The position numbers were made by a program, and so were the translations under genes. From Rhodococcus sp. SBT000017 (GTDB lineage: Bacteria > Actinomycetota > Actinomycetes > Mycobacteriales > Mycobacteriaceae), in NCBI RefSeq assembly GCF_003688915.1, contig NZ_REFU01000001.1, forward strand, positions 744,001 through 808,000: a stretch of DNA of 64,000 bases, read 5' to 3'. The notes below the pieces were generated by a model. That model worked only from the letters and a program-made list of their open reading frames with translations. It did no database searches and had not been told where the DNA came from. Shown piece after piece: positions 7,497-19,992 of the stretch (position 1 is its first letter; the number at the start of each line of letters is the position of its first letter).

Positions 7497-8246
7497 ATGA
7501 CGGCAAGCGGCGGACGGCACGGATGGCGCGCGCGACGTCCCGATGCGCAGGTGCGAAGGCGCGGAGCGGCATTCGGCGTTCTCGCGCTCGCGCTGCTGTG
7601 CGTCCTGGGAATCGGCCTGGCCACGCAGGTACGAGAGACGAGCACCACCGATGGCCTGGAGAACTCCCGGCCCGAGGACCTACTGGTCGTGCTGGACACC
7701 CTGACCCGACGTGAGGCGTCGATCCGGGACGAGATCGGCACCCTGCAGGCCACTCTGGCGACGCTGCGCCAGTCCGGTTCGGGATCGGAGGCGGCAGTGG
7801 CGGAAGCGCAGGAACGATTGTCCGCGTTGTCGATTCAAGTGGGCACCGTCGCGGCCCAGGGGCCGGGTGTGACATTGGTGATCGAGGACCCGAACTCGGG
7901 CGTGGGATCGGAGGTGCTGCTCGACGCCATGCAGGAGTTGCGCGCCGCAGGTGCCGAAGCGATGCAGCTCGAGGGCGGCGGAAATGCCGTCCGCATCGGT
8001 GTCGATTCGTGGATCGCCGGTTCCGCGGGTCGGGTGGTGGTCGACGGGCGAGAACTACGAGCCCCGTACACCTTCACTGCCATCGGAGACCCGCCGACGC
8101 TCGCGTCGGCATTGAACATTCCCGGCGGGGTCGTGGACACGGTGACCCGCAACGGTGCCACGTCGAACATCGCGCAGTCGGACCAGGTCACGGTGTCCGC
8201 CTTGCGGGACCCGCGCCCGCGTCAATACGCTCAGCCCGGTAACTGA
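7497..8246 (+). CDS. DUF881 family membrane-anchored protein (second copy)
   Basis: 249 residues: a basic N-terminus, one transmembrane helix (AAFGVLALALLCVLGIGLAT), a coiled-coil segment (EASIRDEIGTLQATLATLRQ) and a DUF881 domain (GPGVTLVIEDPN, LRAAGAEAMQLEGGGNAVRI, YTFTAIGDPPTLASALNIPGG). It begins three bases after the DUF1290 stop. This is a paralogue of the first DUF881 gene in the cluster, the usual arrangement. Function is unknown. Confidence 0.88.
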   Translation: MTASGGRHGWRARRPDAQVRRRGAAFGVLALALLCVLGIGLATQVRETSTTDGLENSRPEDLLVVLDTLTRREASIRDEIGTLQATLATLRQSGSGSEAAVAEAQERLSALSIQVGTVAAQGPGVTLVIEDPNSGVGSEVLLDAMQELRAAGAEAMQLEGGGNAVRIGVDSWIAGSAGRVVVDGRELRAPYTFTAIGDPPTLASALNIPGGVVDTVTRNGATSNIAQSDQVTVSALRDPRPRQYAQPGN

Positions 8247-8287
8247 CCGCCCGATCGCCCCGGGCCACGATCGAAGGGAATGCCGCG

Positions 8288-8692
8288 TTGAGCGACATCG
8301 ACACACCAGCTGATCTGTACTACACCCCCGAGCACGAGTGGGTGCAGCGCACGGGGCCTGCAACGGTGCGCATCGGGATCACCGATTTCGCGCAGGCGCA
8401 GTTGGGCGACGTGGTGTTCGTTCAGCTTCCCTCGATCGGCGACACCGTCACCGCGGGCGAGTCTCTCGGCGAGGTCGAATCCACCAAGAGTGTCTCCGAC
8501 GTGTTCAGCCCGCTGACCGCGAAAGTGGTTGCCGTGAACCAGGATCTGGACGGCGAACCCGAGAAGGTGAACTCGGGACCCTACACCGGAGGCTGGCTGA
8601 TCGACCTCGAGGTTTCGACACCGGAGGAGTTGGACGCGGCACTGGCACAGATGCTCGATGCCGCCGGATATGCTCTCATCACGGCCGAGTGA
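8288..8692 (+). CDS. gcvH: Glycine cleavage system H protein
   Basis: Lipoyl carrier protein that shuttles the aminomethyl group among the P, T and L proteins of glycine cleavage. This 134-residue protein has YYTPEHEWV at the start of the fold, the lipoylation site in GEVESTKSVSDV (the Lys) and the conserved GPYTGGWLIDLE end. The start is TTG 8288 with AAGGGA about eight bases upstream. gcvP lies 3.3 kb downstream beyond garA and the MerR genes; gcvT is not in the window. Confidence 0.95.
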   Translation: MSDIDTPADLYYTPEHEWVQRTGPATVRIGITDFAQAQLGDVVFVQLPSIGDTVTAGESLGEVESTKSVSDVFSPLTAKVVAVNQDLDGEPEKVNSGPYTGGWLIDLEVSTPEELDAALAQMLDAAGYALITAE

Positions 8693-8905
8693 TCGGCCGG
8701 CTGTCGACACCGGCCAACAGGCCACACGGCCCCCGCTGCGCAGGGTACGGTCGACACCGAGCGAATACCCTGTCGGGGCGAAGGTCCAGCAAGCTGTACG
8801 ACGCTACGCAACACCGAACGCCAAGCAACACCTGATGTGAAGACCATGTACTGCGTTACCCGCGGCGTTCTCTGCCCCGGGTGAACGGACTGAGAAGGAG
8901 TAACG

Positions 8906-9403
8906 GTGAGCCAGAACGACAACGACAGCAACTACGGGGAGTCACCGGCAGAGACCACCTCGGTCTTCCGTGCAGATTTCCTGCAGGAGCTGGACAACTC
9001 CGCGGCCGCCCAGAGCACCGAAGCTCCGGTATCGGGTGTCGAGGGGTTGCCTGTCGGTGCCGCGCTGCTCGTCGTCAAGCGAGGACCCAACGCCGGATCA
9101 CGGTTCCTGCTCGACCAGCCGACCACCTCGGCCGGTCGGCACCCCGACAGTGACATCTTCCTCGACGATGTCACCGTCAGCCGTCGGCACGCCGAGTTCC
9201 GGCAGGACGAGGACGACTTCCAGGTCGTCGACGTCGGCAGCCTCAACGGCACGTACGTCAACCGGGAGCCGGTCGACTCCGCTGTGCTGGCCAACGGCGA
9301 CGAGGTCCAGATCGGCAAGTTCCGGCTGGTGTTCCTCACCGGACCGCGCGGCGGCAACGGATCTCAGGTCGGCGACACGTCTGCGGGTGCAGGAAGCCAG
9401 TGA
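8906..9403 (+). CDS. garA: FHA-domain regulator GarA (OdhI)
   Basis: Phospho-switch of central metabolism. Known orthologues inhibit 2-oxoglutarate dehydrogenase and NAD-glutamate dehydrogenase and activate glutamate synthase when unphosphorylated. The N-terminal ETTSVFRADFL motif carries the adjacent Thr residues that PknG and PknB phosphorylate in the family. The FHA domain is complete: GRHPDSDIFLDD, VSRRHAEF and NGTYVNREPV (about residues 75-145). The GTG start has GAAGGAG seven bases before it. The stop overlaps the GTG of the following MerR gene (GTGA), so the two are coupled. Confidence 0.96.
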   Translation: MSQNDNDSNYGESPAETTSVFRADFLQELDNSAAAQSTEAPVSGVEGLPVGAALLVVKRGPNAGSRFLLDQPTTSAGRHPDSDIFLDDVTVSRRHAEFRQDEDDFQVVDVGSLNGTYVNREPVDSAVLANGDEVQIGKFRLVFLTGPRGGNGSQVGDTSAGAGSQ

Positions 9404-10137
9404 CCGCCGTCGGGCAGCAGTCCAACGGGGGGATGTCGATTGGCTCCGTCCTCGATCGACTTCGGCCCGACTTTCCTGATGTCACCATTTCGAAGATCAG
9501 ATTCCTCGAAGCCGAGGGGCTGATCTCGCCGGAGCGCACTCCGTCGGGGTACCGGCGGTTCTCCATCGCGGATTGCGAGCGTCTGCGTTTCGTGCTGACC
9601 GCGCAACGCGACCAGTACCTGCCGCTCAAGGTGATCAAAGAGCAGCTCGAAGCCATCGATCATGGAGTAGCCACCGTTGAGCGGGCCGATGCGTCGGTCA
9701 AGCGTCCGCGGTCGCTCACGGTTGCCGCGGGTGAGGTCTCTCCCGAGGAGTTCCTGCCCGATCGTGAGGTTCGCATCGCCAAAGCAGATCTACTCGCTCA
9801 GGCGGGGATCGACGATGCGTTCCTGACCGAGCTGTTGCGAGCCGGTTTGATCACCCCCGGGCAGGCCGGTTTCTACGACGACGGAGCCGTGACGCTCGCT
9901 CGAACGGCACACGCGATGTTGCAGTTCGGTCTCGAAGTGCGCCACCTTCGCGCCTTCAAGCTCGCGGCGGACCGCGAAGCCGGCCTGGTTGCGCAGATTG
10001 CCGGACCCGTGGCCAAGGGCCGAGACGCCGGTGCGCGCGATCGCGCAGAAGAAATGATTCGCGAGTTGGCCGCACTGTCCTTGACCTTGCATACCTGCCT
10101 GGTCAAAGCGGCGGTGCGAGGTGCACTCGATCGGTGA
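9400..10137 (+). CDS. ftsR: MerR-family regulator, FtsR-type
   Basis: A 245-residue transcriptional regulator with an N-terminal MerR winged helix (SIGSVLDRLRPDFPDVTISKIRFLEAEGL, then PERTPSGYRRFS) and a longer C-terminal part without the cysteines of metal sensors. It is placed directly after garA, as is mycobacterial Rv1828. The corynebacterial orthologue FtsR activates ftsZ, as known from the family; here that is inferred from synteny. Translation starts at a GTG overlapping the garA stop. Confidence 0.88.
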   Translation: MTAVGQQSNGGMSIGSVLDRLRPDFPDVTISKIRFLEAEGLISPERTPSGYRRFSIADCERLRFVLTAQRDQYLPLKVIKEQLEAIDHGVATVERADASVKRPRSLTVAAGEVSPEEFLPDREVRIAKADLLAQAGIDDAFLTELLRAGLITPGQAGFYDDGAVTLARTAHAMLQFGLEVRHLRAFKLAADREAGLVAQIAGPVAKGRDAGARDRAEEMIRELAALSLTLHTCLVKAAVRGALDR

Positions 10138-10236
10138 CGTTCGCTCGCGTCGTTTCGAATTCCAATAGACTCGGCAGCGACGAGCTGAGCCCGTTTTCAG
10201 TGCAGCCCGGATTTCTCGAGGTGAGAGGCAGACACG

Positions 10237-10710
10237 ATGAGTGAGATGCGTGTGGTCGGTATTCGTGTCGAACAGCCGCAGAACCAGCCCGTGTTGCTGT
10301 TGCGCGAGGCCGACGGCGACCGGTACCTCCCGATCTGGATCGGTCAAACCGAGGCTGCTGCAATTGCTTTGGAGCAGCAGGGTGTGCAACCCGCCCGGCC
10401 GCTCACTCACGATCTCGTCAAGAATTTGATCTCGGCTCTCGGGCACCAGCTCAAAGAGGTGCGCATCGTGGATCTGCAGGAGGGCACCTTCTACGCCGAT
10501 CTCGTGTTCGACAAGGACATCAGAGTCTCCGCTCGGCCGTCGGATTCCGTTGCCATCGCACTTCGGGCCGGGGTGCCGATCTTCGCCGAGGAGCCCGTGC
10601 TCGCCGAAGCCGGGTTGATCATGCCCGACGAGCGCGAGGACGAGGTCGAGAAGTTCAAGGAGTTCCTCGAATCGGTGTCTCCGGACGACTTCAAAGCCAC
10701 CGACGGGTAA
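10237..10710 (+). CDS. Bifunctional nuclease family protein (DUF151)
   Basis: 157 residues beginning MSEMRVVGIRVE, with the DUF151 core LLREADGDRYLPIWIGQTEAAAIALE, RPLTHDLVKNLI and RPSDSVAIALRAGVPIFAEEPVL. Related plant and Thermotoga proteins were reported to have DNase/RNase activity; the actinobacterial protein's role is not established. The position between two MerR genes matches mycobacterial Rv1829. GAGGTGAG upstream of the ATG acts as ribosome binding site. Confidence 0.92.
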   Translation: MSEMRVVGIRVEQPQNQPVLLLREADGDRYLPIWIGQTEAAAIALEQQGVQPARPLTHDLVKNLISALGHQLKEVRIVDLQEGTFYADLVFDKDIRVSARPSDSVAIALRAGVPIFAEEPVLAEAGLIMPDEREDEVEKFKEFLESVSPDDFKATDG

Positions 10711-10722
10711 CAGAAGAGTCTC

Positions 10723-10745
10723 AACCTCAACTTTAGGTTCAGGTT
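10723..10745. promoter_or_regulatory. Inverted repeat, probable MerR-type operator
   Basis: AACCTCAAC, a 5-base spacer, then GTTCAGGTT: nine-base arms with one mismatch. It lies 13 bases after the DUF151 stop and 240 bases before the second MerR gene. The size and symmetry suit a MerR dimer site, possibly for one of the two MerR proteins encoded on either side. Assignment is inferred. Confidence 0.45.
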
Positions 10746-10984
10746 TACGGCGCGTTGCGTTGAATCTGCACGATCGTCCCCATAACGTTCGTGCCAGTGA
10801 AGTTCATCGCCGCTGCTGGTCCGATCCGGTGCAGTTCACGCCTCGTCGACAGCTACCGAGGCGTACTCTGGCCTGGTACACGGTATGACTTCACGCGAGT
10901 ACACCGAGGCATTTCCAGTGTCTCGGACGGATCGCAGTACTGACTCGATCCGAACGCAGTGAGACATCCGAGAGGGAGCAGTCA

Positions 10985-11665
10985 GTGGGAGATCAGCCGC
11001 AGCAGCATCACGGCAGTCGAGAGTCCGAAGCCGCAGGCCGGACCGAGGACACGCCCGTCGGTGCCGATGCTCGGGTCGACACCCCCGACCAGGCGTCGAG
11101 CGCCCGAATCGAAGCGCCCCAGGACATCCAACCGGGATTGTTCCCCGACGACTCCGTGCCCGACGAACTCGTGGGCTACCGCGTGCCGAGTGCCTGCCAG
11201 ATCGCCGGCATCACCTACCGCCAGCTCGATTACTGGGCCCGCACCGGGCTCGTCGTCCCGTCCATCCGCGGAGCAGCGGGGTCGGGAAGCCAGCGGCTGT
11301 ACTCGTTCAAGGACATGCTCGTCCTCAAGATCGTCAAGCGGCTGCTCGATACCGGTATCTCACTGCAGAACATCCGCGTCGCCGTCGATCACCTACGCCA
11401 GCGCGGCGTGGGCGATCTCGCCAACATCACGCTGTTCTCCGACGGCACCACCGTCTACGAGTGCACGTCGGCCGAAGAAGTGGTCGACCTTCTCCAAGGC
11501 GGACAGGGCGTGTTCGGTATCGCCGTGAACGGCGCGATGCGCGAGCTCACCGGCACCATCGCCGACTTCCCGGCCGAACGTGCCGACGGCGGTGAAAGCC
11601 AGCCGAGCCCCGAGGACGAGCTGGCCTCGCGCCGCAAGAATCGCGCTAGCCGCAAGACCGGCTAG
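10985..11665 (+). CDS. MerR-family transcriptional regulator (Rv1830-type)
   Basis: 226 residues: a disordered acidic N-terminus of about 60 residues, then the MerR domain ([33 protein letters not shown], with [24 protein letters not shown]) and a C-terminal dimer/effector region. It has no metal-binding Cys set. The GTG start is preceded by GAGAGGGAGCA. It is placed between DUF151 and gcvP as in mycobacteria, and may control its own promoter through the palindrome at 10723-10745; that is inference. Confidence 0.9.
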   Translation: MGDQPQQHHGSRESEAAGRTEDTPVGADARVDTPDQASSARIEAPQDIQPGLFPDDSVPDELVGYRVPSACQIAGITYRQLDYWARTGLVVPSIRGAAGSGSQRLYSFKDMLVLKIVKRLLDTGISLQNIRVAVDHLRQRGVGDLANITLFSDGTTVYECTSAEEVVDLLQGGQGVFGIAVNGAMRELTGTIADFPAERADGGESQPSPEDELASRRKNRASRKTG

Positions 11666-11682
11666 ACTTTCCTCGTCGCGCC

Positions 11683-11906
11683 CGCGCGGGAGAGTTCCGA
11701 GGCATCCAGTCTCGGACGCCGAAGGAGCAACACCTCCCCGTCAATCTCTCAGGCACACGGACCGTGTGGGCTTCGACAACTCTGGAAAGTGGTGGGAGCA
11801 CCCACCCGCCCAAGGGGAAAGGTGCCGGCGCGCTTTTTCGGCGCGCCGTGTCCGACCGAATCTCTCAGGCGCACGCGTCAGCGGGCACACGACAGAGGGG
11901 GAGGAG
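11683..11906 (+). ncRNA. Tandem glycine riboswitch upstream of gcvP
   Basis: Two consecutive glycine aptamers in the gcvP leader. Aptamer 1 shows GCGGGAGAGTT, CGCCGAAGGAGCAA, AATCTCTCAGGC and ACAACTCTGGAAAG. Aptamer 2 shows CGCCCAAGGGGAAA, a GC-rich hairpin (GGCGCGCTTTTTCGGCGCGCC), GAATCTCTCAGGC and ACGACAGAGGGGGAGG. These are the conserved segments of the tandem gcvT-type RNA, where glycine binding turns on the cleavage system. The following 60 bases hold the ribosome binding site but no obvious T-run terminator, so control may act on translation. Confidence 0.95.
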
Positions 11907-11967
11907 CGGCCGGAGCGTTTGCCTCGGTCGTCCGACGCCTCGTCTTTCCGGCACCTGGGAGCACATC

Positions 11968-14820
<2,853 letters not shown>

Positions 14821-14824
14821 GCCG

Positions 14825-14864
14825 AGAACAGAGCCCGCCACGGCGACGTGGTGGGCTCTGTTCT
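14825..14864. terminator. Rho-independent-like terminator, bidirectional
   Basis: An 18-base stem with one G-T pair (AGAACAGAGCCCGCCACG and its partner) around the loop GCGA, lying between the convergent gcvP and metallophosphoesterase genes. It can serve both. Confidence 0.85.
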
Positions 14865-14881
14865 GTTCGAGTCGGAGAAAC

Positions 14882-16021
14882 TCAGCCTTGCGTGAGCTCG
14901 AGCATCGCGATCTCGGGCGGAGCAGCGACCCGGACCGGTGGACCCCACGCGCCCGCACCCCTGGTGGTGTACAACGTGGTGTTGTCGATAGTGTCCAGGC
15001 CTTCGACACTCGGCTGCTGGAGCGGCACCAGGTACCGGATCGGCCATATCTGACCCCCGTGCGTATGCCCGGAGACCTGCATGTCGACTCCGAAGTCCGA
15101 TGCCTCCACCGCTTGCAACGGCTGGTGGGCCATCAGTAGCACAAAACGGTCGGGATCGATCCCCTCCAATGCCGCACCGAGATCGGGTTCGTACGGTGCG
15201 GGGGCAGTGGCGTCGTTGATGCCGGCGAGATCGATCGCGGCGCCGCCACGGGTGAGGGTCGTGCGTTCGTTGCGTAGGACGTCGATTCCGAGCGTCGACC
15301 ACAGATCGAGCCATTCACCGCCGTCTCCCGCATAGAACTCGTGGTTGCCGCTGACAGCGAACACACCGAGCGGGGCGTCGAGGTCGCGGAGCGGTGCGAG
15401 GTCGGCACCGACCAACGGAACCGTTCCGTCGATGAGATCGCCGTCGAGCAGGACGACATCGGGATTCTGCGCATTGATCGAATCGACGACCTTGCGCACG
15501 AAGTCCGCGCCGCGGGAGGGCCCGGCGTGCAGATCGGACACCAACGCCACTCGGACGCCGTCGAATTCGGCCGGCAGCCTGTCGAGCGCGACGTCGGTGT
15601 TCGTCACCCGCGGAGTTGCCGCCTCGACGAGTCCGTACCCCACTGCGACCACGCTGACGAGTGCCACCGCAGCTGAGCCGATCCTCGTCACACGCAGTCG
15701 AGCCGAGGACGAATCGCGACGCCTCGCCGCGAAAACCACTCTCATGACGGTGCAGACCACGGCCACCAGCACCGTTCCCAGGAACAGGTACAGCACCACG
15801 GCGAGCCAACTGAGCCCGACGAAGGCGGGTCCTCGTGCCCAGGACGGATCGAATTCGACGCCGCTGCCGAAGCCGATCACCGCACCCAGCCACAGGAGCG
15901 CCAGCACAGCATCGACAGCCCGTTTGGGACGTGTCGGCATCCTGGTGACGGAGAGAAACCGCCAGTGCAGGAACAGGGTCACGAGGAGCAAGAAGACGCC
16001 GACAAAAATTACACGAGACAT
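14882..16021 (-). CDS. Membrane-anchored metallophosphoesterase
   Basis: 379 residues. The first ~150 contain four hydrophobic helices (MSRVIFVGVFLLLVTLFLHW and three more); the rest is a calcineurin-like phosphoesterase domain with the metal motifs SDLHAGPS, LDGDLIDG, GNHEFY and GHTHGGQ, facing outward or inward depending on topology that I cannot fix. Family members include YkuE-type phosphodiesterases; the substrate is unknown. Its ATG is three bases after the stop of the upstream VWA gene, so both are one operon with glcB probably at its head. Confidence 0.9.
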   Translation of the reverse strand: MSRVIFVGVFLLLVTLFLHWRFLSVTRMPTRPKRAVDAVLALLWLGAVIGFGSGVEFDPSWARGPAFVGLSWLAVVLYLFLGTVLVAVVCTVMRVVFAARRRDSSSARLRVTRIGSAAVALVSVVAVGYGLVEAATPRVTNTDVALDRLPAEFDGVRVALVSDLHAGPSRGADFVRKVVDSINAQNPDVVLLDGDLIDGTVPLVGADLAPLRDLDAPLGVFAVSGNHEFYAGDGGEWLDLWSTLGIDVLRNERTTLTRGGAAIDLAGINDATAPAPYEPDLGAALEGIDPDRFVLLMAHQPLQAVEASDFGVDMQVSGHTHGGQIWPIRYLVPLQQPSVEGLDTIDNTTLYTTRGAGAWGPPVRVAAPPEIAMLELTQG

Positions 16022-16024
16022 GTT

Positions 16025-17737
16025 CTAGTACAGCAACTTTCCGAGTAGATCGAAGAAATCCGGTGAATCAGACGTCGGCACGGTCATCGCAGTGCCGCCC
16101 GTCCGGGCCGATAGGTCGGTGAATGCGGTCGCATCGGTGTTCTCGCCGATCATCACCACGTTCACCGCGACCGGACGCGCGGCATCGGATGCCGAGTCGA
16201 GGTCGGTGAGCAGGTCCTGGGTGGACAGCGACGGGTCGTCGTTGGGGCCGTCGGTGATCAGCACGACGGAATTGACGCGTCCGGGGACGAATCCGGCCAC
16301 TGCGTCGCGATAGGCGGCCAGCAACGACTCGGCGGAGTACGACGCTGATTCGGGTGTCAACGCCGCCGCACCGGCAGTCAAAGCAGTACGCCTGGGAGTC
16401 GGCCCGATCGCAGCCGCCATCGGGCCGGTCGGAACGTCGACGCGGTAGGGGAGCGAGTCGCCTCGATCCTCACTGAAGCTCCACAGGCCCAGCTCGGTGG
16501 AGTCGGGTACTCGCTGGAACTGCTCGTCGAGCGCGCGAACCGTGTTCTGCAGCCGAGTCGCACTGCCTTCGGTCGTGCCCATCGACTCGGACACGTCGAG
16601 CAGTACCGTGGCTCGGCGCGGCAGGACCGGATTTCGCAGCACCGAGAGCAGTGCGTCGGCAACCGGTCCGGAAGGAGCAGCGACGACGTCCGGGTTCACG
16701 GTCTCGCCGACGCCGAAGCCCGCATCCGTGAGCAACTGCGCGCCGTCGGGCTGCCGGACGAAATCGACGAATGCGGCGGCGGCCCGGGTCGATGTCTCGT
16801 CGCCGGAGAGTACGGCCGCGGGATGATCGGCAACGGGAGTGGGACCCTGAGGTTCGACGGCGGTCAGCGTCGACGAATCGGTCGAGGCCAGTTGTTGTTC
16901 GGTGACCGGAACCGCGTGGACTGGAGCGTCGGGGCCCGGCGCGTTCTCGAGGGCCGCGAGTGCGTCGTAGGTGGTGGACGCAGACGTTGCGGAGGCTCCG
17001 GTGTCGGTGACGGCCAGCTCCGACACAGCCGAGACCAGTTCCCTCGACGAGACCTGTTCGACGGTCAGGGCAGTGGTCGGATCACCGCGTACCCCGGCAG
17101 CGATGGCGGCGACCGCGAGTGTCGTTGCGCCGGCATCGGATCCGGTCGGTAGTGCGAGGCGAAGTGCGCCCCACTCGCCGAGACCGAGCGCCTGTGGGTC
17201 GCGTTGCAGGCCGACCAGATCGGCCCAGCTCGCAGTGGTCAGAGCGTCGGCCACCGCAGACGGCACCGCGAGTACGACCGGACTCGTCGCGAGTGGCCGC
17301 GGGGTGCCGTCGACGGCTCCTCGGTCGGTCACGGCTTCGACGTCACCCGACGATTGTGGTATCCACAGGCCCGGCCGAGCGCCGAGTGCTCCGACGTCCC
17401 AGTTGTCGATACCGGTGTTCAGAGCCATTCGCACGGCATCGGAGGCCGTAGCTCGAACCTGCACTGTCACACAGTGATCCCGTACCACCGGTGCGGTGTC
17501 GTTGAACCGAGCAGCCAGTTGTTCGACCGGCCCGGAGATGTCGGGATCGGCGGCGACAGTGAGCACCGCCGATCCCTCCACACATGTGTCGGCAGCTTCG
17601 ACCCCTTGATCGAAGATTCGATCCCGCAGTTGAAACCATCCGAACACGGCCGCAGCCAGCACCGCGATCGCTATCACGACGATCACGGGTCCGGCGGCTA
17701 TCGAACGCCCGCGCCCTGTGTTCCGATGTTCACCCAC
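16025..17737 (-). CDS. Substrate-binding-like plus von Willebrand A domain protein, membrane anchored
   Basis: 570 residues: one N-terminal transmembrane helix (PVIVVIAIAVLAAAVFGWF), an extracytoplasmic solute-binding-protein-like region (about residues 50-350) and a VWA domain (about 370-570) with the metal-ion site LLDVSESMG (D-x-S-x-S) and VVLITDGPND. Mycobacteria have the same kind of protein next to glcB (Rv1836c position). It probably binds a ligand or protein at the cell surface. The start is GTG 17737, 16 bases after the glcB stop, with no strong ribosome binding site. Function is unknown. Confidence 0.85.
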   Translation of the reverse strand: MGEHRNTGRGRSIAAGPVIVVIAIAVLAAAVFGWFQLRDRIFDQGVEAADTCVEGSAVLTVAADPDISGPVEQLAARFNDTAPVVRDHCVTVQVRATASDAVRMALNTGIDNWDVGALGARPGLWIPQSSGDVEAVTDRGAVDGTPRPLATSPVVLAVPSAVADALTTASWADLVGLQRDPQALGLGEWGALRLALPTGSDAGATTLAVAAIAAGVRGDPTTALTVEQVSSRELVSAVSELAVTDTGASATSASTTYDALAALENAPGPDAPVHAVPVTEQQLASTDSSTLTAVEPQGPTPVADHPAAVLSGDETSTRAAAAFVDFVRQPDGAQLLTDAGFGVGETVNPDVVAAPSGPVADALLSVLRNPVLPRRATVLLDVSESMGTTEGSATRLQNTVRALDEQFQRVPDSTELGLWSFSEDRGDSLPYRVDVPTGPMAAAIGPTPRRTALTAGAAALTPESASYSAESLLAAYRDAVAGFVPGRVNSVVLITDGPNDDPSLSTQDLLTDLDSASDAARPVAVNVVMIGENTDATAFTDLSARTGGTAMTVPTSDSPDFFDLLGKLLY

Positions 17738-17753
17738 GTGATCGGCAAGTCCG

Positions 17754-19928
17754 TCAGGCGTTGACGGCCTTGTACTCCCGTCGGCGACGATGCAGGATCG
17801 GCTCGGTGTAGCCGTTGGGCTGACTGGTGCCCTGGAAGATCAGGTCACTGGCAGCCTGGAAGGCGATGTTGGTGTCGAAGTCGGGAGCCAACGGCTTGTA
17901 CGTCGGATCGGATTCGTTCTGACGGTCCACCACCGGGGCCATCCGCTTCAGCGACTCGCGCACCTGGTCTTCGGTGACGATGCCGTGGCGCAGCCAGTTC
18001 GCGATGAACTGGCTCGAAATGCGCAGCGTCGCCCGGTCTTCCATGAGTGCGATGTCGTTGATGTCGGGAACCTTCGAGCAGCCGACGCCGTGGTCGATCC
18101 ACCGCACGACGTAGCCCAGGATCGACTGCGAGTTGTTGTCGAGTTCGTTCTGCTTCTCCTCGTCGGTCCAGTCGGTGGACGGTGCGAGAGGAATTTCGAG
18201 GATGTCGTCGACGGTGGCGCGCTTGGCCTGTGCGATCTCGTGCTGACGGGCGAAGACATCGACCTTGTGATAGTGCAGGGCGTGCAAGGTCGCAGCGGTG
18301 GGCGAGGGAACCCACGCGGTGTTGGCTCCGGCCTTGGGGTGGCCGATCTTCTGCTCGAGCATGTCGTGCATCAGATCGGGCATGGCCCACATACCCTTAC
18401 CGATCTGTGCCTTGCCTTCGAGTCCTGCGGCGAGACCGGTGTCGACGTTGAAGTCCTCGTAGGCGGCGATCCACTTCTCGCCCTTCATCGCTCCCTTGCG
18501 TACGACGGGGCCTGCCTCCATCGAGGTGTGGATCTCGTCGCCGGTGCGGTCGAGGAAGCCGGTGTTGATGAACACGACCCGCTCGGATGCGGCCTGGATG
18601 CATGCCTTGAGGTTGACCGTCGTGCGGCGTTCCTCGTCCATGATGCCGACCTTGAGCGTGTTGGTCGGAAGCCCCAGAACCTGCTCGACCCGGCCGAACA
18701 GCTCCGCGGTGAACGCGACCTCGTCCGGTCCGTGCATCTTGGGCTTGACGATGTACAGCGAACCGGTCCGTGAGTTGGACAGCACGTTGTCCGAGGTGAG
18801 CGAGTGCATACCGGCCAGCGAGGTGAACAGGGCATCGAGAATTCCTTCGGGCACCTCGTTGCCGTCGGCGTCGAGGATCGCATCCGAGGTCATCAGGTGA
18901 CCGACGTTGCGGACGAACAACAGCGAGCGTCCGTGCAGCGTCAATTCCGAACCGTCGACCGAGGTGTAGGTGCGGTCCTTGTTCATCGCGCGAGTGAAGC
19001 TCTTGCCGCCCTTGGAGACTTCCTCGGTCAGATCGCCCTTCATCAGGCCGAGCCAGTTGCGGTATCCGAGAACCTTGTCGTCGGCATCGACTGCAGCGAC
19101 GGAGTCCTCGAAGTCCATGATGGTGGTGACAGCCGACTCGAGCAGGACGTCCTTGACTCCTGCGCCGTCGGTCTTGCCGATCGGGCTCTCGGGGTCGATC
19201 TGGATCTCGAAGTGCAAGCCGTTGTGCACGAACAGGATTGCCGACGGTGCGTCCGGGGTGCCCTGGTAGCCGAGCAGCTGTGCGGGATCCTTCAGCCCGA
19301 CCGTGCTGCCGTCGGCGAGGGTGACGGTCAGCGATGCTGCGTCGACGACGTATCCGGTGGTCCCGACGTGCGAGCCGGAGCTCAGGGGCAGTGCCTCGTC
19401 GAGGAAGTCCCGCGCGAAGGCGATGACCTTGTCGCCGCGGACCCTGTTGTAGCTGGTGCCCTTCTCGGCGCCGTCGGTCTCGGGAATGGCATCGGTTCCG
19501 TAGAGGGCGTCGTACAGCGAGCCCCACCGTGCATTGGAGGCGTTGATCGCGAACCGGGCATTGAGCACCGGCACCACGAGCTGCGGGCCTGCGGTGGTGG
19601 TGATCTCGGTGTCGACACCGGAGGTGCTGATCTGGAAGTCGGCCGGCTCGTCGAGCAGGTAGCCGATTTCCTTCAGGAATGCCTTGTAGGCGGCGCGGTC
19701 GTAGTTCGGGCCTGCGTGCTCGCCGTGCCAGGCGTCGACCTTGCCCTGGATCTCGTCGCGGACAGCGAGCAGTGACTTGTTCTTGGGAGCGAGATCGGCG
19801 ATCACCGACGCGGCACCGGCCCAGAAGGCATCGGAGTCTACGTCGGTACCCGGCAGCGCCTCCTTCTCGACGAAATCGAATAGGACCTTGGCGACCTGAA
19901 GTCCACCAGCCTGCACACGATCGGTCAT
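17754..19928 (-). CDS. glcB: Malate synthase G
   Basis: Condenses glyoxylate with acetyl-CoA to malate in the glyoxylate bypass. This 724-residue protein is the single-chain G form, with [34 protein letters not shown]-like segment [17 protein letters not shown] and [17 protein letters not shown] all recognisable. The Asp/Arg catalytic region is intact as far as can be read. The start at ATG 19928 has GAGG nine bases upstream; a longer in-frame ATG adds 16 residues with no support. It heads a run with the VWA and phosphoesterase genes. Confidence 0.96.
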   Translation of the reverse strand: MTDRVQAGGLQVAKVLFDFVEKEALPGTDVDSDAFWAGAASVIADLAPKNKSLLAVRDEIQGKVDAWHGEHAGPNYDRAAYKAFLKEIGYLLDEPADFQISTSGVDTEITTTAGPQLVVPVLNARFAINASNARWGSLYDALYGTDAIPETDGAEKGTSYNRVRGDKVIAFARDFLDEALPLSSGSHVGTTGYVVDAASLTVTLADGSTVGLKDPAQLLGYQGTPDAPSAILFVHNGLHFEIQIDPESPIGKTDGAGVKDVLLESAVTTIMDFEDSVAAVDADDKVLGYRNWLGLMKGDLTEEVSKGGKSFTRAMNKDRTYTSVDGSELTLHGRSLLFVRNVGHLMTSDAILDADGNEVPEGILDALFTSLAGMHSLTSDNVLSNSRTGSLYIVKPKMHGPDEVAFTAELFGRVEQVLGLPTNTLKVGIMDEERRTTVNLKACIQAASERVVFINTGFLDRTGDEIHTSMEAGPVVRKGAMKGEKWIAAYEDFNVDTGLAAGLEGKAQIGKGMWAMPDLMHDMLEQKIGHPKAGANTAWVPSPTAATLHALHYHKVDVFARQHEIAQAKRATVDDILEIPLAPSTDWTDEEKQNELDNNSQSILGYVVRWIDHGVGCSKVPDINDIALMEDRATLRISSQFIANWLRHGIVTEDQVRESLKRMAPVVDRQNESDPTYKPLAPDFDTNIAFQAASDLIFQGTSQPNGYTEPILHRRRREYKAVNA

Positions 19929-19952
19929 GAATTCCTCACTCTTTCCGGTCAC

Positions 19953-19972
19953 GGACACCGGTGACGGTGTCC
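19953..19972. promoter_or_regulatory. Perfect hairpin/palindrome between glcB and its upstream gene
   Basis: GGACACCG, tetraloop GTGA, CGGTGTCC, 24 bases before the glcB start and after the stop of the upstream gene. There is no T-run. It may be a weak terminator for the upstream gene or an operator for glcB; the sequence does not decide. Confidence 0.4.
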
Positions 19973-19992
19973 CCACGACAACGCTGTCGATG

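Noticed and set aside
8695..8715. GGCCGG/CCGGCC hairpin after gcvH
   Set aside because: A six-base stem with a nine-base loop and no T-run; too weak to call a terminator.
10141..10236. Possible promoter TAGACT region before the DUF151 gene
   Set aside because: A -10-like hexamer is present, but no convincing -35 at 16-18 bases; not listed as a feature.
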